Assembly (NCBI RefSeq): GCF_009857535.1
Contig: NZ_WWCS01000001.1
Coordinates: forward strand, 124,001 to 188,000
Direction of reading: 5' to 3'
Source: Duganella margarita
GTDB taxonomy: Bacteria; Pseudomonadota; Gammaproteobacteria; Burkholderiales; Burkholderiaceae_D
DNA: 64,000 nucleotides
The number at the start of each line of letters is the position of its first letter. Position 1 is the first letter of the stretch. This document shows, one piece after another, positions 10,101 through 22,544 of the stretch. A program made the translations under genes and the position numbers. The notes under the pieces are model-generated. The model was not told the DNA's origin, searched no databases, and was given only the letters and a program-made list of their open reading frames with translations.

Positions 10101-11855
10101 CATGTCGTCGAAGCCCAGGATAGGCTGCGACACTTCGAGGCGCATCGGCGGGTTGACGTTGTTGGTGTCCAGCAGGTTAGGCTTGGGGCCGATGAACGAC
10201 ACCAGCGACATCACCATCGCTTCGCGGATCGGATCGATCGGCGGGTTGGTCACCTGGGCGAAAAGCTGCTTGAAGTACGAGTACAGCGGCTTGAGCTTGT
10301 TGGACATGACGGCCAGCGGCGAGTCGTTGCCCATCGAGCCGGTGGCTTCTTCGCCGGCGGCGGCCATCGGCGCCATCAGGAATTTCAGGTCTTCCTGGGT
10401 GTAGCCGAAGGCTTGCTGGCGGTCCAGCAGCGACGGCGCGGCTTTTTCGCCCGGCGCCTGCTTGTCCTTGGCGCGGTTGTGCGCCAGCTGGCTTTCGCTC
10501 AGCTTGATTTCGTTGAGCTTGATGCGCACCGCGTTGATCCAGGCCTTGTACGGCTTGGCGTTGGCGTAGGTGTCTTTCAGCTCTTTATCGTCGACGATGC
10601 GGCCGGCTTCCAGGTCGATCAGGAACATCTTGCCGGGTTGCAGACGCCATTTCTGGATGATTTTCGATTCCGGAATCGGTAGCACGCCGGATTCCGAGGC
10701 CATCACCACCAGGTCGTCGTCGGTAACGATGTAGCGGGCCGGACGCAAACCGTTGCGGTCCAGCGTGCCGCCGATGTAACGGCCGTCGGTGAACGCCATG
10801 GCGGCCGGGCCGTCCCATGGTTCCATCATGGCGGCGTGATATTCGTAGAACGCGCGGCGATTGTCGTCCATCGTGCCGTGATTTTCCCAGGCTTCCGGAA
10901 TCATCATCATCATCGCCTGGGCCAGCGGGTAGCCCGCCATCAGCAGCAGCTCCAGCGCGTTGTCGAAGCAGGCGGTGTCCGACTGGCCTTCGTAGATCAG
11001 CGGGAACAGCTTTTGCAGATCGTCGCCCAGCACGGCCGATTTCATCACGCCTTCGCGCGCGCGCATCCAGTTGAAGTTGCCTTTAACGGTGTTGATCTCG
11101 CCGTTGTGGGCGATCAGGCGGTACGGGTGGGCCAGCGGCCATTCCGGGAAGGTGTTGGTCGAGAAACGCTGGTGCACCAGCGCCAGCGCCGAGATGCAGC
11201 GCGCGTCCTGCAGGTCTTTATAGTAGACGCCGACCTGGTCGGCCAGCAGCAGGCCCTTGTAGACGATGGTGCGGGCCGACAGCGAGGCCACGAAGAATTC
11301 TTTGCCGTGGATCAGTTTCAGCGCCTGGATGGCGTGGCCGGACGATTTGCGGATCACGTACAGTTTGCGTTCCAGCGCGTCGGTCACCATGATGTCGGCG
11401 CCGCGGCCGATGAAGATCTGGCGGATCACCGGCTCTTTGGCGCGCACGGTCGGCGACATCGGCATGTCGGTATCGACCGGCACGTTGCGCCAGCCCAGCA
11501 CGACCTGGCCTTCGGCGCGCACGGCGCGTTCGATTTCCTGTTCGCAGGCGATGCGCGAGGCGTTTTCCTTCGGCAGGAACACCATGCCGACGCCGTATTC
11601 GCCTGGTGGCGGCAGTTCCACGCCTTGCTTGGCCATTTCGTCACGGTAGTACTGGTCCGGAATCTGGATCAGGATGCCGGCGCCGTCGCCCATCAGCGGG
11701 TCCGCACCCACCGCGCCCCGGTGATCGAGGTTCTTCAAGATCAGCAGACCCTGTTCCACAATCGAGTGACTCTTATTGCCCTTGATGTGGGCGACGAAAC
11801 CGACGCCGCAGGCGTCATGTTCGTTGGACGGATCGTACAGACCTTGTGCTTCCAT
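7131..11855 (-). CDS. gltB: Glutamate synthase large subunit
   Basis: A GOGAT alpha subunit of about 1574 residues. I chose the ATG at 11855 because it gives a 15-residue propeptide ([15 protein letters not shown]) ending before the mature Cys1 of the class II glutamine amidotransferase domain ([11 protein letters not shown]), the nucleophile that frees ammonia from glutamine. A central domain is followed by the FMN synthase domain and the 3Fe-4S motif [15 protein letters not shown], then the C-terminal beta-helix GXGXG domain (residues about 1330 onward). It works with GltD in nitrogen assimilation. The length is normal for the bacterial enzyme. The opposite strand also carries very long open frames, which are shadows of this GC-rich gene. 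Confidence 0.97.
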   Translation of the reverse strand: MEAQGLYDPSNEHDACGVGFVAHIKGNKSHSIVEQGLLILKNLDHRGAVGADPLMGDGAGILIQIPDQYYRDEMAKQGVELPPPGEYGVGMVFLPKENASRIACEQEIERAVRAEGQVVLGWRNVPVDTDMPMSPTVRAKEPVIRQIFIGRGADIMVTDALERKLYVIRKSSGHAIQALKLIHGKEFFVASLSARTIVYKGLLLADQVGVYYKDLQDARCISALALVHQRFSTNTFPEWPLAHPYRLIAHNGEINTVKGNFNWMRAREGVMKSAVLGDDLQKLFPLIYEGQSDTACFDNALELLLMAGYPLAQAMMMMIPEAWENHGTMDDNRRAFYEYHAAMMEPWDGPAAMAFTDGRYIGGTLDRNGLRPARYIVTDDDLVVMASESGVLPIPESKIIQKWRLQPGKMFLIDLEAGRIVDDKELKDTYANAKPYKAWINAVRIKLNEIKLSESQLAHNRAKDKQAPGEKAAPSLLDRQQAFGYTQEDLKFLMAPMAAAGEEATGSMGNDSPLAVMSNKLKPLYSYFKQLFAQVTNPPIDPIREAMVMSLVSFIGPKPNLLDTNNVNPPMRLEVSQPILGFDDMERLRNITLHTGGKFKAYELNICYPLAWGKEGVEACLASLCAEAVDAVKSGHNILIVSDRSIGPDRVAIPALLATSTIHQHLVSKGLRASTGLVVETGSARETHHFALLAGYGAEAIHPYLAMETLAEMAAGMPGDMSAEKAVYNFTKAVGKGLMKVMSKMGISTYMSYCGAQIFEAVGLNKSLVDKYFKGTSSNVEGIGVFEVAEEALRLHNLAFGDDPVLANHLDAGGEYAFRVRGEDHLWTPDAIAKLQHSTRANNFSSYKEYAQIINDQSKRHLTLRGLFEFKIDPSKAIPLDEVEPAKEIVKRFATGAMSMGSISTEAHATLAVAMNRIGGKSNTGEGGEDPSRYTMELKGIKIKQGETMASVMGKEQMVVDIPLQEGDSLRSRIKQVASGRFGVTAAYLNSADQIQIKMAQGAKPGEGGQLPGHKVSEYIATLRFSVPGVGLISPPPHHDIYSIEDLAQLIHDLKNANPRASISVKLVSEVGIGTVAAGVTKAKADHVVVAGHDGGTGASPLSSVKHAGTPWELGLAETQQTLVLNGLRSRIRVQADGQMRTGRDVVIAAMLGADEIGFATAPLVVEGCIMMRKCHLNTCPVGVATQDPVLRAKFSGKPEYVVNYFFFVAEEARQLMAQLGIRTYDELIGRVDLLDKSKAISHWKAQGLDFSNIFYQPPVQDGHSIYHTMEQDHGLDKALDHKLIAQAKAALEKGERVSFISPVKNLNRTVGTMLSGEVAKRYGHAGLPDDTIHIQLQGTAGQSACAFLAHGITIDLVGEGNDYVGKGLSGGRIIVRPNTEFRGWAVNNIIIGNTVLYGAIAGEAFFNGVAGERFAVRNSGATTIVEGTGDHGCEYMTGGTVVVLGHTGRNFAAGMSGGIAYVYDPDGDFESRCNTSMVTLERVLSTKEQSIDSATFHVQHKDHGREADEVILKRLIERHFKHTGSTRARLLLDNWADSRGKFVKVFPSEYKRALAEMAEDVANEAAVVQPVAA

Positions 11856-11994
11856 GGCTAAACTCCAAAACTGATTGGCTTGAGAGACAAGATTAGTGCA
11901 ACGCAGCGTAAACCTCAAGCATAACAATTAGGGTCGGAGTCGGATTAAATTTTCCTCAGAAGCTTATTTATTTAAATGGGGACGGAGTGAAGTC

Positions 11995-12696
11995 CTATTC
12001 GGCGGAAGGCTTTATTTTGAATGGCCGGCCGCGTTTTGCCGGCAATACCTGGCGTTTCATCTTCTTTTGCAGGGCGGTCTGGAACTGCTGCGAGCCCAGC
12101 GGCCAGCCTTTGAGCAGCGCATTGCTGATTAAAGTGATTTCATCGGCGCTCAGGGCTGGCTCTGACAGCGCGCTGTAGGCCGCCTCGCGCTGGAATGGCG
12201 TGTTGCCCAGTTCCCAGACCTTGGCGTGGTCAGTGACCAGTCCGTCCGGGCGGATGCCGGCGTGGTGGCAATAGCTGGACCAAGGATAATCCTCGGCGCG
12301 CGCGACCAGGCCGTTGCGCACCGGATTGAACTCGATATAACGGCTGCACAACATAAAGTAGGCGTCGGCATCGATCAGCGAAGTTTTGTATCTTCCGTTC
12401 CACAAAGTTCCACTGCGGACATACTTTTGATTGAAATAGGGCACGTAATAGCGGCCGACCCACTGCATCATCTGGCCCAAACCGTTGTCGTCGGACGGCG
12501 TCAGCAGCAAATGCAGGTGATTCGGCATCAAACAATAGGCGTGGATAGCGACTTTGTAAGTCTTGGCGGCGGTGCGCAGCCAGCCGAGAAAGGTTTGATA
12601 GTCTTCGGCGTCGAGGAACACATCCTGGTTGTTGAGGCCGGTCTGGATGACGTGGTGGGGCTGATTCGGGACGATTAAGCGGGGCAGGCGAGCCAT
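11995..12696 (-). CDS. REP-associated tyrosine transposase (Y1_Tnp/IS200-like family)
   Basis: A 233-residue protein with the HUH signature PNHLHLLLTP (His-x-His, about residues 58-67) and the downstream GRYKTSLID / YRYIEFNPVRNGLV-type region typical of RAYTs. The N-terminus MARLPRLIVPNQPHHVIQTG is also diagnostic. These enzymes cut single-stranded hairpins in REP-type palindromes through a catalytic tyrosine. The C-terminus is basic (KKMKRQVLPAKRGRPFKIK), as expected for DNA binding. Candidate substrates in the window are the GGGGTC-GACCCC palindromes at 26895-26924 and the flanking GGGACGGAGT copies. It appears intact. Confidence 0.9.
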   Translation of the reverse strand: MARLPRLIVPNQPHHVIQTGLNNQDVFLDAEDYQTFLGWLRTAAKTYKVAIHAYCLMPNHLHLLLTPSDDNGLGQMMQWVGRYYVPYFNQKYVRSGTLWNGRYKTSLIDADAYFMLCSRYIEFNPVRNGLVARAEDYPWSSYCHHAGIRPDGLVTDHAKVWELGNTPFQREAAYSALSEPALSADEITLISNALLKGWPLGSQQFQTALQKKMKRQVLPAKRGRPFKIKPSAE

Positions 12697-12705
12697 ACAG
12701 ATAAC

Positions 12706-12739
12706 AAAAAAGGGTAGATCGAAATACGATTCTACCCTT
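12706..12739 (-). terminator. Terminator of the helicase / two-component operon
   Basis: Read on the minus strand, AAGGGTAGAATCG pairs with CGATCTACCCTT across a five-base loop (one bulged base) and is followed by six U residues (12706-12711). It lies just after the response-regulator stop at 12760 and immediately before the transposase start. Confidence 0.75.
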
Positions 12740-12759
12740 GTTGCTTGACTCTGTCCCTA

Positions 12760-13440
12760 TTAAGACAGGTTGAAACTGGCCGACAGGCTGTAGCCTTCGC
12801 CGTAGGCGCTGCGCAGCGGCAAGTCCTGGCCAAGGCCGGTACGGGCTTTCTTGCGCAGGCGATACACCAGCATATCGACGCGGCGGCCGGCATCCGGATC
12901 GTCGCCGCCAATGCCGGCCACGATGACCTGGCGCGGCACCGGCCGGGTATTGATGGTCAGCAGGTGCAGGAAATTGCATTCCTTCTCGGTCAGCGTGATC
13001 GCCATGCCTTGCAGCTCAAGTTGGCGAGCGCTTACTTTCAGCGTCCACTTGCTCGGCAGCGGGATGGTCTCCTGCGGGCCGACGCGACGGTCGAGCGCCT
13101 CAATGTGCGCCGCCAGTTCCGGGAATTTGATAGGCTTGGTCAGGTAGTGGTCCGCGCCCAGGCGCAGGCCCAGGATGCGGTTGTCGAACGCCACCCGGCC
13201 GGTCAGCACCAGCAAGCCGATCTGCGGATACAGCTGGCGCATGCGTGGGATGACGTTGAAGCCATCCTCGTCCGGCAGGCCCAGGTCCAGCACGACCACG
13301 CCAACGTTGCCCTGGCTCAAAGCCGACCACATGTCGCTGGCGTTGTTGGTGATGTGCACTTCGTGTTCAAGCTCAGTCAGGAACTCCGCCATCTCCTCGG
13401 CGTAGTCCAGATTGTCTTCCACGATGAGTATTTGCGTCAT
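12760..13440 (-). CDS. Two-component response regulator, OmpR/PhoB type
   Basis: A 226-residue regulator with an N-terminal receiver (acidic pocket VEDN near residue 8, phospho-acceptor Asp52 in VVLDLGLPDEDGF, switch Thr in VLTGRV, Lys in YLTKPIKFPEL) and a C-terminal winged helix (LTEKECNFLHLLTI ... RRVDMLVYRLRKK, then GYSL). It follows the PAS histidine kinase by 53 bases, so the two are a cognate pair. The DNA-binding domain ends in an unusual Ser-rich tail (SLSASFNLS). Its targets are not evident here. Confidence 0.9.
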   Translation of the reverse strand: MTQILIVEDNLDYAEEMAEFLTELEHEVHITNNASDMWSALSQGNVGVVVLDLGLPDEDGFNVIPRMRQLYPQIGLLVLTGRVAFDNRILGLRLGADHYLTKPIKFPELAAHIEALDRRVGPQETIPLPSKWTLKVSARQLELQGMAITLTEKECNFLHLLTINTRPVPRQVIVAGIGGDDPDAGRRVDMLVYRLRKKARTGLGQDLPLRSAYGEGYSLSASFNLS

Positions 13441-13493
13441 TGATGCGCCACTTCGTTCAATTGTTGAGCAATTGTGCCCAAGACTTGGGACAA

Positions 13494-14630
13494 TCAGCTT
13501 GCGTCTGGGGAATTATCACTGCTGGCCCCGGCCCGCGCAAGGCTTTTCCCGGCATTGGCCGCGATGGGCAGCCAAATCCGAAATTCCGTGCCGCTTTCAG
13601 AAACATTTCTCGCAGAAACAGTGCCACCGTGCACATCAACAATGGAACGCGCCATATACAGGCCCAGGCCCGATCCCGCCACACTGGCGGCATTGCTACC
13701 CCTGAACGCTTTGTCGAACACCTTGGGCAAATCCGCCTCCGGTATGCCGGCGCCATGATCGCGCACCAGCAGCTCGACGCCACCTTCCGTTGCAATTCTC
13801 CCCACCAATTCTATCGGAATATTATCGTCTGTGTACTTTATTGCATTGTCCAACAACATTTCCAGACATAAACGCATGCCGGAGGGGTCGCAACGCATCC
13901 ATTGCGGCAAGCCTTCGGTGCGCACGGTGACCTGTTTTCGGCGCCGCTGGGCCTGTTCGGCGGCGGTTTGCAACAGCGTGGCGGGATTGACTTCGTTGGG
14001 CTGGCGCTCGCGGCCGATGCTGGCCATGCGGTCCGGCGACAGGTATTCGTCCAGCATCGCCAGCATGCGGTCGACTGCGGTCTGGATCTTGCGGTAGCGC
14101 TTGCGCGTGCCTTCGTCGTGGTGGGCGCCGGTCATTTCCAGCCGCTGCACGGCGCCGTCGATGGTCGACAGCGGCGTGCGGAATTCGTGCGACAGCATGG
14201 AGGCAAACTTTTTCTGCTGCGCCGCCAGCTCGCGCCGGGCGCTCAAATCGCGCACCACGCCGACCACGGTGGTCGGCACGCCGTTGCCGTCGAGGATCAG
14301 CGTCGATTCGATTTCGACCGGCACCGTGCGGCCGTCGGCGTGCGCCAACTCGGTTTCACGCAGCAAGCGACGACGGCTCAGATCGCCATCGGCGTAGCGC
14401 GCCAGCCGCGCCTGCAAGTCCTTGAGCAGGCCGTGGGCCAGCGTTCGCGCGGTTTCCAACGTGTAGCCGAACTGCCGTTCGGCCGCCGGGCTCAGCCAGG
14501 TCAGCTGGAGCGTGGCGCAGTCGGCCATCCAGCTGATCTCGCTGCTGTGTTCCAGCAGCAGCCGGTAGCGGGCCTCGTTGGCTTGCGACTGCTGCAGTGC
14601 CGCCTGGAGTGCCGCTATCGTCTGCGTCAT
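13494..14630 (-). CDS. PAS-domain sensor histidine kinase (soluble)
   Basis: A 378-residue kinase. A short N-terminal coiled segment (residues 1-22) is followed by a PAS domain (about 23-130; ERQFGYT, VGVVRDLSARRE), the HisKA domain with phospho-His148 in SHEFRTPLS, and an HATPase_c domain (N box LLDNAIKY, G1 DHGAGIP, G2 GSGLGLYMAR). No membrane segment is present, so it should sense a cytoplasmic signal. It begins 3 bases after the stop of the SNF2-type helicase gene, an unusual pairing that suggests co-expression. Confidence 0.9.
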   Translation of the reverse strand: MTQTIAALQAALQQSQANEARYRLLLEHSSEISWMADCATLQLTWLSPAAERQFGYTLETARTLAHGLLKDLQARLARYADGDLSRRRLLRETELAHADGRTVPVEIESTLILDGNGVPTTVVGVVRDLSARRELAAQQKKFASMLSHEFRTPLSTIDGAVQRLEMTGAHHDEGTRKRYRKIQTAVDRMLAMLDEYLSPDRMASIGRERQPNEVNPATLLQTAAEQAQRRRKQVTVRTEGLPQWMRCDPSGMRLCLEMLLDNAIKYTDDNIPIELVGRIATEGGVELLVRDHGAGIPEADLPKVFDKAFRGSNAASVAGSGLGLYMARSIVDVHGGTVSARNVSESGTEFRIWLPIAANAGKSLARAGASSDNSPDAS

Positions 14631-14633
14631 GAT

Positions 14634-17600
14634 TTACTCCACCAAGGGTGCGAAGATCTGTTGCAGGTCTTCCTGGGTCAAGGCCATCTTCTGCGATTCG
14701 CCTTCGGCCAGGATCGATTGCGCCAGGTCCGATTTCTTCTGTTGCAAGACCTGGATCTTCTCTTCCAGCGTGCCCTTGGCGATCAGCTTGTACACGAACA
14801 CCGGCTTGTCCTGGCCGATACGCCAGGCGCGATCGGTGGCCTGATTTTCCGCCGCCGGGTTCCACCACGGATCATAGTGGATAACCGTATCGGCCGCCGT
14901 CAGGTTGAGGCCAACGCCGCCGGCTTTCAGCGAAATCAGGAAAATCGGCACCGCGCCCTGCTGGAAGGCCGCCACTTGCGCGCTGCGGTCCTTGGTCTCG
15001 CCGGTCAGCAGCGCGTACGGAATGTCGCGCGCTTCCAGCTCTTCCTGGATCAGCTCGAGCATGCTGGTGAATTGCGAGAACACCAGGATCTTGCGCTTTT
15101 CTTCCAGCAAATCTTCGATCATCTGCATCAGATCGATCAGCTTGGCCGAGCCGGCCGCCTGCTGTTTCTTGGTGGTGGACTTGACCAGGCGCGGATCGCA
15201 GCAGACCTGGCGCAGTTTGAGCAGCGCTTCCAGGATCACGATCTGGCTGCGCGCCACGCCCTTGCGGTCGATTTCGTCGCGCACTTTCTGATCCATGGCC
15301 AGGCGCACGGTCTCGTACAGGTCGCGCTGGGCGCCGGTCAGTTCGACCTTGCGCACCATCTCGGTCTTCGGCGGCAGTTCCTTGGCCACGTTGTCCTTGG
15401 TCCGGCGCAGCAGGAACGGCTTGATGCGGCGGTTCAGCAGCGCGCGCCGCAACGGATCGTCGGCGCGCTCGATCGGATGGCGAAACACCGTGTTGAAGCC
15501 CTTCTCATCGCCCAGCAGGCCGGGCAGCAGGAAGTGGAATTGCGACCACAGCTCGCCCAGGTGATTCTCCAGCGGCGTGCCCGACAGGCACAACCGGTGA
15601 CGGGCGCGCAGCAGGCCGGCGCTCTGAGCCGCCTTGGAGCGGGTGTTCTTGATGTAGTGCGACTCGTCCAGGATCACCAGGTGGAAATCGTGCTCGCGCA
15701 GCTTTTCCTCGTCGCGCGGCAGCAGCGCGTAGGTGGTCAGCACCAGGTCGGCTTCTTCGATCTGGTCGAACTGCCCCATGCGGTCCTTGCCTTGCAGCAG
15801 CAGCACCTTCAGGCCGGGCGCGAAACGCGCCGCTTCCTCCTGCCAGTTGCCCATCAGGCTGGTAGGGGCGATGACCAGCGCCGGCGCCGTCAAGCGGCCG
15901 GCTTCCTTCTCGACCAGGATGTGGGCCAGCGTTTGCACCGTCTTGCCCAGGCCCATGTCATCGGCCAGAATGCCGGCAAAGCCGTATTCGCGCAGGAACT
16001 GCATCCACGACAGGCCATCGGTTTGATAGTCACGCAGCGTGGCTTGCAGGCCGGCCGGGGTCGCGACCCGCGTCACCGAACCGAACTGGTTGAGGCGGGC
16101 GCCCATGTCGCGCAATGCCTCGCCGCCGGTCCATTGCAACTCGACATTGCGGGCCAGCTCGTCCAGCCGGGCCGCGTCCAGCGTGGCCATGTGCACCGAG
16201 TTCTTGATTTTGTCGCTGAAATACAACTCGCCCAGCGTATTCAGGATCGGCCGCACCCGGCCCCACGGCAGCGCGACGCGCGAACCGTCCGCCAGCGTGG
16301 CCAGCATCTGGTCTTCGGCGCCGTGCTGGGCGATGACTTTCGGGTTGAAATCGTTGGGGGCGTTGCGGATCAGCTGCACCAGCACCGGCAGCAGCGGCAC
16401 CCGCTCCTGGTTGACCATGATGCCCAGCTCCAGATCGAACCAGGCATGGCCGCCGTCGGCCGGATCCTCCACCACCTCGGCGTACCAGTCGCCGACTTCC
16501 ACCGTGTCATAGCGGTATTTGGCGGTTTTCTCGATTTTCCAGCCCGCTTCCTTCAGCGCGGCGATGCCGTCGCGGGCGAAGCGTATCCATTCCGCCTGGC
16601 TCGGCAGCAACACCGCGCCCTTCAGGCTGCTCAGCGGCAGCGTGGTCGGCGCGATGAAATGACGCTCGGTCAGCAGCGATAGCGCGGCCTGCTCGGCCGC
16701 GCTATCGCGCTGGATGATCTCGGTGACTTCTCCCTTTTGGCGGACCACGCGCTGCGACGGATCGAACGATACCCGCTCGCCGTCGTAATCGTAGGACAGC
16801 ACGGCGAAATCATGCCAGCGTTGCAGCGAACCGTCGGCCAGCATCGCCGCTTCCAGCGTCAGCACCGGGCGCGGCTTGACGTCGTCGCGCATGCGCTGCG
16901 GCAGCGGTTGCGGCAGCGGCATCAGCCCTTGCAGGCCGTGCGCCAGCAGCAGTTGCGACACCCGCATCTTGTCGTTGTTGGTCAGCAACGGCGCCTGCGC
17001 CACCAGCGCCTGCAGGTCGGCCAGCGGAATCGTGGCGCCGCCCTGGTTCAATTGCAGCACGCCGCATGACAGGTTATCGATATACCACGGCGGATCGGTC
17101 GGCAGCATATAGTCGACCTGGTCGGCGCCGACATGCTTGGCGCCCGGCGGCGGCGCCACTTGCCAGCCCAGCCGCAGGCCCTTGCCTTCCTCGCGCCAGG
17201 CCAGGTTGGCCTCGCGCAACACGCCGCCCTTGAGCGGATACACCAGGCCGTTGCCGACGTCAGCCCACGAGTTCGCCCACAGCAATTTGTCCTGCTCGGC
17301 CAGCATATTCAGCAGCGCCGCGCCGATCTTGCCGCGCGGCTCGGTAGCCGAGCCGGTCTGGGAATTCTGCCCGCTGCGCATGGCGACGAAGAAGCGGATC
17401 AGGTCTTCGTCGTTCGGCGTCATGAAGGTGGGCGGAGTCGACAGCAGCGAGAACACTTCGCTGACCGGGCTGGCCGCCGCCACGTCGCCGTTCGGCCGCA
17501 GCCGCGCCTTGTACAGGCACAGCGCCACATGGCGGCCACCGCTGGTCGGGGCCAGCACATAAATCAGCTTGTATTGGGTCTGCTTGGGGTCGTTATCGAC

Positions 17601-17771
17601 CGGCGGCGGAGTGAGCTTGGCTTTCGGGTGCGCTGCCGCATCCACACGCTGCAGCCAGGTGGCGACAGCGTACGACAATTGATTCGCGGGCGGCGCAGGG
17701 CGCGTTGGGGCCGGTGCTGGAGCAGCAGGGGCGGCAGGGGCGTCGTCGCGGGTAAAATCCATAGGTCGCAT
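14634..17771 (-). CDS. SNF2/RapA-family DEAD/DEAH-box helicase
   Basis: A 1045-residue Swi2/Snf2 ATPase. The N-terminal half (residues 1 to about 570) is a family-specific region with an Ala/Pro-rich start. The two RecA-like lobes follow: motif [12 protein letters not shown], motif Ia [12 protein letters not shown], motif [10 protein letters not shown], motif [20 protein letters not shown], then motif [23 protein letters not shown] and motif [13 protein letters not shown]. Such bacterial proteins remodel nucleic-acid/protein complexes, RapA being the best-known relative; the exact role here is unknown. It is the first gene of a unit with the histidine kinase and response regulator and is divergent from tex. 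Confidence 0.9.
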   Translation of the reverse strand: MRPMDFTRDDAPAAPAAPAPAPTRPAPPANQLSYAVATWLQRVDAAAHPKAKLTPPPVDNDPKQTQYKLIYVLAPTSGGRHVALCLYKARLRPNGDVAAASPVSEVFSLLSTPPTFMTPNDEDLIRFFVAMRSGQNSQTGSATEPRGKIGAALLNMLAEQDKLLWANSWADVGNGLVYPLKGGVLREANLAWREEGKGLRLGWQVAPPPGAKHVGADQVDYMLPTDPPWYIDNLSCGVLQLNQGGATIPLADLQALVAQAPLLTNNDKMRVSQLLLAHGLQGLMPLPQPLPQRMRDDVKPRPVLTLEAAMLADGSLQRWHDFAVLSYDYDGERVSFDPSQRVVRQKGEVTEIIQRDSAAEQAALSLLTERHFIAPTTLPLSSLKGAVLLPSQAEWIRFARDGIAALKEAGWKIEKTAKYRYDTVEVGDWYAEVVEDPADGGHAWFDLELGIMVNQERVPLLPVLVQLIRNAPNDFNPKVIAQHGAEDQMLATLADGSRVALPWGRVRPILNTLGELYFSDKIKNSVHMATLDAARLDELARNVELQWTGGEALRDMGARLNQFGSVTRVATPAGLQATLRDYQTDGLSWMQFLREYGFAGILADDMGLGKTVQTLAHILVEKEAGRLTAPALVIAPTSLMGNWQEEAARFAPGLKVLLLQGKDRMGQFDQIEEADLVLTTYALLPRDEEKLREHDFHLVILDESHYIKNTRSKAAQSAGLLRARHRLCLSGTPLENHLGELWSQFHFLLPGLLGDEKGFNTVFRHPIERADDPLRRALLNRRIKPFLLRRTKDNVAKELPPKTEMVRKVELTGAQRDLYETVRLAMDQKVRDEIDRKGVARSQIVILEALLKLRQVCCDPRLVKSTTKKQQAAGSAKLIDLMQMIEDLLEEKRKILVFSQFTSMLELIQEELEARDIPYALLTGETKDRSAQVAAFQQGAVPIFLISLKAGGVGLNLTAADTVIHYDPWWNPAAENQATDRAWRIGQDKPVFVYKLIAKGTLEEKIQVLQQKKSDLAQSILAEGESQKMALTQEDLQQIFAPLVE

Positions 17772-17958
17772 TGTTGTTCAAAGATGGTTCAAAAACGGCA
17801 ACAGGCAATATTATCCGCCATTGACGCGTTCGTGTTTACGTATTCTTGCTAAAAACCTGTCGATCAAAGTGGGCTTGCCCACGTTCCCATGGCAAAAGCA
17901 TGGAAACCGGGTGCCGATGTCGTATTATTCCGGGCTTGTCTGTCTAGGATTTCTCACC

Positions 17959-20307
<2,349 letters not shown>

Positions 20308-20317
20308 GCTGAATCCG

Positions 20318-20336
20318 GGGCGCCGCTCAGGCGCCC
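20318..20336. terminator. Possible bidirectional hairpin between tex and the DUF2812 gene
   Basis: GGGCGCC and GGCGCCC form a perfect seven-base stem around the loop GCTCA, right where tex and the convergent gene end. There is no U-tract on either strand, so termination is only a suggestion. Confidence 0.35.
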
Positions 20337-20842
20337 TGGACCTCTTTCATGCGCTTCGACAGTTTGGCCAGCGCGACCAGGCCGACCACGGCGGTGCCGA
20401 CGAACATGCCCCAGGCCAGCCCTTCGGCGTATTCGTGCCGGGCCGGAATCAGCCAGTACGCCAACGCCTCGGCCGCCACAATCAGCGCAAACAAACGGAT
20501 TACGCGCAGGTATTTGGCGGCGTTATCGGCGCGCTGGGTGAAAATCTCGGTGCTGGCGCCGGCCGTGCGCGCCTTGCGCCAGCAATGCCAGCCCACCGTC
20601 GACGTCACCAGCTCCCAGCCGGCATCCTGGAACAGCTGCCGGTATTCAGCATTCGGGCCGAAGTAGCGCACATCCCAGCGATACGCCATATCGGCCGGCG
20701 CGCCGCGCTCGAACGTGTGCACGCAGCACATATTGGTGCTGCGCAGATGCAGGCCTTGCGCCGCCATTTCCTGCAGCCACTGCTGATGTTCCTCATCCTG
20801 CCACACGTACCACACCTTGAATTTCCGTACCAGCTTGCCCAT
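20327..20842 (-). CDS. DUF2812 membrane protein paired with a PadR regulator
   Basis: A 171-residue protein. The N-terminal half is a DUF2812 domain (EEHQQWLQEMAAQGLHLRS; AYRWDVRYF; LFQDAGWELV), and the C-terminal part has two membrane helices (VIRLFALIVAAEALAYWLIP and GMFVGTAVVGLVAL). DUF2812 proteins are frequently encoded beside PadR-like regulators, as here, where the PadR gene lies 15 bases upstream. The function is not known; a role in membrane or envelope stress under PadR control is only an inference. Confidence 0.8.
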   Translation of the reverse strand: MGKLVRKFKVWYVWQDEEHQQWLQEMAAQGLHLRSTNMCCVHTFERGAPADMAYRWDVRYFGPNAEYRQLFQDAGWELVTSTVGWHCWRKARTAGASTEIFTQRADNAAKYLRVIRLFALIVAAEALAYWLIPARHEYAEGLAWGMFVGTAVVGLVALAKLSKRMKEVQGA

Positions 20843-20857
20843 GACTGCTCCTTAAAA

Positions 20858-21178
20858 TTAAGCTGCGTGCTGCAACGCGCGCGCATTGTCCAGCATGATT
20901 TCCAGCCGGCGCACCTGCTCCGCCAGCACCGCCTTGCCCAGTTCCGTCAGCGCATAAACCTTGCGCCGTTCCTGCTCCGCCACCTTGACGATCAGCGCCT
21001 GCTTTTCCAGCGTGCCGAACACCCCGTACAGGGTGCCCGGCCCGAGCGTGACGCTGCCGGCGCTCATGCTGTCCACCTTCTGCATCAGAGCGTAGCCGTG
21101 CATCGGCTGGGTCAGCGCCAGCATCACGTAAAACGTCGCTTCCGAGACGGGCAGGTATTTACTGTAGTTAATATCCAT
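20858..21178 (-). CDS. PadR family transcriptional regulator
   Basis: A 106-residue PadR-type winged-helix repressor: YVMLALTQPMHGYALMQKVD, then TLGPGTLYGVFGTLEKQALI (recognition helix and wing) and a short C-terminal dimer helix. I use the ATG at 21178 (MDINYSKYLPVSE) because the sequence upstream of it contains the promoter and operator palindrome. It is the first gene of a two-gene unit with the DUF2812 protein and very likely represses its own operon through the palindrome at 21197-21215. Confidence 0.9.
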   Translation of the reverse strand: MDINYSKYLPVSEATFYVMLALTQPMHGYALMQKVDSMSAGSVTLGPGTLYGVFGTLEKQALIVKVAEQERRKVYALTELGKAVLAEQVRRLEIMLDNARALQHAA

Positions 21179-21196
21179 CTCTGTATCGCCTTTCGC

Positions 21197-21215
21197 TATA
21201 TCGAGTCTCGATATA
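21197..21215. promoter_or_regulatory. Perfect PadR-type operator palindrome
   Basis: TATATCGAG and CTCGATATA form a perfect nine-base inverted repeat around one central T. It is centred about 28 bases upstream of the padR start codon, where it would cover the promoter. Position and symmetry fit autorepression by PadR. Confidence 0.7.
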
Positions 21216-21306
21216 CATAATACATGGATTTTTTTGGACGTCAACACGCCAGAGGCACATTTCTTATAAAATGTCGGCATCCGATATTTAATTCACCGAG
21301 GCAGCT

Positions 21307-21618
21307 ATGAGCGACGTACAAACCTGGATCAAAGAAACCGTGACCAACACCCCGGTGGTGCTGTTCATGAAGGGCACCGCCCAGTTCCCGCAATGCGGCT
21401 TCTCCGGCCGCGCCATCCAGATCCTGAAAGCCTGCGGCGTCGAGAACATTGCTACCGTCAACGTGCTGGAAGATCCGGAAGTCCGTCAGGGCATCAAGGA
21501 CTACTCGAACTGGCCAACCATCCCTCAGCTGTACGTGAAGGGTGAGTTCGTCGGCGGTTCGGACATCATGAACGAGATGTTTGAGTCGGGCGAGCTGAAG
21601 GCCCTGCTGGATGCCTGA
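21307..21618 (+). CDS. grxD: Monothiol glutaredoxin (Grx4/GrxD type)
   Basis: A 103-residue monothiol glutaredoxin with the CGFS active site (PQCGFSGRA, Cys30) and the downstream [19 protein letters not shown] glutathione-binding region. CGFS glutaredoxins carry and deliver 2Fe-2S clusters with BolA-type partners. The length and sequence match E. coli GrxD closely. It overlaps ubiX by 8 bases. Confidence 0.96.
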   Translation: MSDVQTWIKETVTNTPVVLFMKGTAQFPQCGFSGRAIQILKACGVENIATVNVLEDPEVRQGIKDYSNWPTIPQLYVKGEFVGGSDIMNEMFESGELKALLDA

Positions 21619-22219
21619 TCGGCCCAAGCGGATTGTTATCGCCATCACCGGCGCCACCGGCGCGGTGTATGGCGTGCGTCTGCTGCAGCATTTGCAACAC
21701 CTTGATGGCGTCGAGACGCATCTGATCGTCTCCGAAGCCGCCGTCCTCACGCTGCACCAGGAAACTGGCTTGCAGCGGCGCGAGGTCGAATCCCTGGCCC
21801 ATGTGGTGCACAAGGTGCGCGACGTCGGCGCCTCGATTGCCAGCGGCTCGTTCCAGAGCGACGGCATGATCATCGCTCCCTGCTCGATGAAAACCCTGGC
21901 GTCGGTGGCCCATGGCCTGTCCGACAACCTGATCGCGCGCGCGGCCGACGTGGTGCTCAAGGAGCGCCGCCGGCTGGTGTTGATGGTGAGGGAGACCCCG
22001 TTCAATCTGGCGCACTTGCGCAACATGACGGCGGTCACGGAAATGGGCGGCATCATCTTCCCGCCGCTGCCGAGTTTTTATCACAACCCGCAGAGCATTG
22101 AGGAGATGGTCGACCACACGGTGGCCCGCGTGATCGATTTATTCGGCATTGAACATGCGTTGGCGCCGCGCTGGGCCGGTCTCAAGGGACAGGCCGCCGG
22201 CGACATCTCAGAGCGTTAG
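21611..22219 (+). CDS. ubiX: Flavin prenyltransferase UbiX
   Basis: A 202-residue flavoprotein that prenylates FMN to make the cofactor of UbiD decarboxylases in ubiquinone synthesis. The family motifs are [14 protein letters not shown] at the N-terminus, [16 protein letters not shown] (residues about 87-102) and [18 protein letters not shown] (residues about 116-133). It overlaps grxD by 8 bases and is probably co-translated with it. Confidence 0.95.
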   Translation: MPDRPKRIVIAITGATGAVYGVRLLQHLQHLDGVETHLIVSEAAVLTLHQETGLQRREVESLAHVVHKVRDVGASIASGSFQSDGMIIAPCSMKTLASVAHGLSDNLIARAADVVLKERRRLVLMVRETPFNLAHLRNMTAVTEMGGIIFPPLPSFYHNPQSIEEMVDHTVARVIDLFGIEHALAPRWAGLKGQAAGDISER

Positions 22220-22234
22220 CGCTTCCGCGCTGGT

Positions 22235-22405
22235 TCAGCGAATATCGTAGTTCGAACTGCTGGCACGCTTCAATTCCCGCGCTTCTTCCACCATGCGACG
22301 ATGGGCGATGCGTTTGCGCATCACTTCGGCATGCTGTTCGGCGGTCATCGGTGGGGCGGTCATTAAATCTTTCAGCTGTGCGACATTGCTGTAGTTGCTT
22401 TTCAT
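22235..22405 (-). CDS. Small hypothetical protein
   Basis: A 56-residue, basic, helical protein (MKSNYSNVAQLKDLM ... VMRKRIAHRRMVEEARELKR). I do not recognise a family. The ATG at 22405 is preferred; a TTG 27 bases upstream is the only longer in-frame alternative. The gene converges with ubiX. Lower confidence because the Shine-Dalgarno is weak. Confidence 0.5.
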   Translation of the reverse strand: MKSNYSNVAQLKDLMTAPPMTAEQHAEVMRKRIAHRRMVEEARELKRASSSNYDIR

Positions 22406-22544
22406 AAGACGGCTCAAAGCATGACTCCCCAAAAAATAGGTACTGCCCTATTGTGCCTTAAATCCGTGTCGCAACCATGACAATTCGCAAACGTAGCGAA
22501 AATAAAAAGCGTTTGGCCTCGTCCGAACAAAAACCGGCAGACCG

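Larger units (their letters stand above)
11930..12758. mobile_element. RAYT transposase unit with short imperfect inverted ends
   Basis: The transposase gene is bracketed by AGGGTCGGAGTC (11930-11941) and GACTCTGTCCCT (12747-12758), which match in 10 of 12 positions as inverted repeats. A third copy of the same core, GGGGACGGAGT, lies at 11978-11988 next to the 3' end of the gene. I see no target-site duplication. RAYTs are usually single-copy, domesticated enzymes that mobilise short palindromes, so this may not be an autonomously jumping element. Confidence 0.55.

Noticed and set aside
7146..10682. Very long open frame on the plus strand opposite gltB
   Set aside because: It is the mirror of a GC-rich real gene; its product is His/Gln/Arg-rich low complexity with no recognisable domain. 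The same applies to 13902-16682 opposite the helicase gene.
22235..22432. TTG at 22432 as start of the small hypothetical gene
   Set aside because: The ATG at 22405 is the better start; the extra nine residues have no support.
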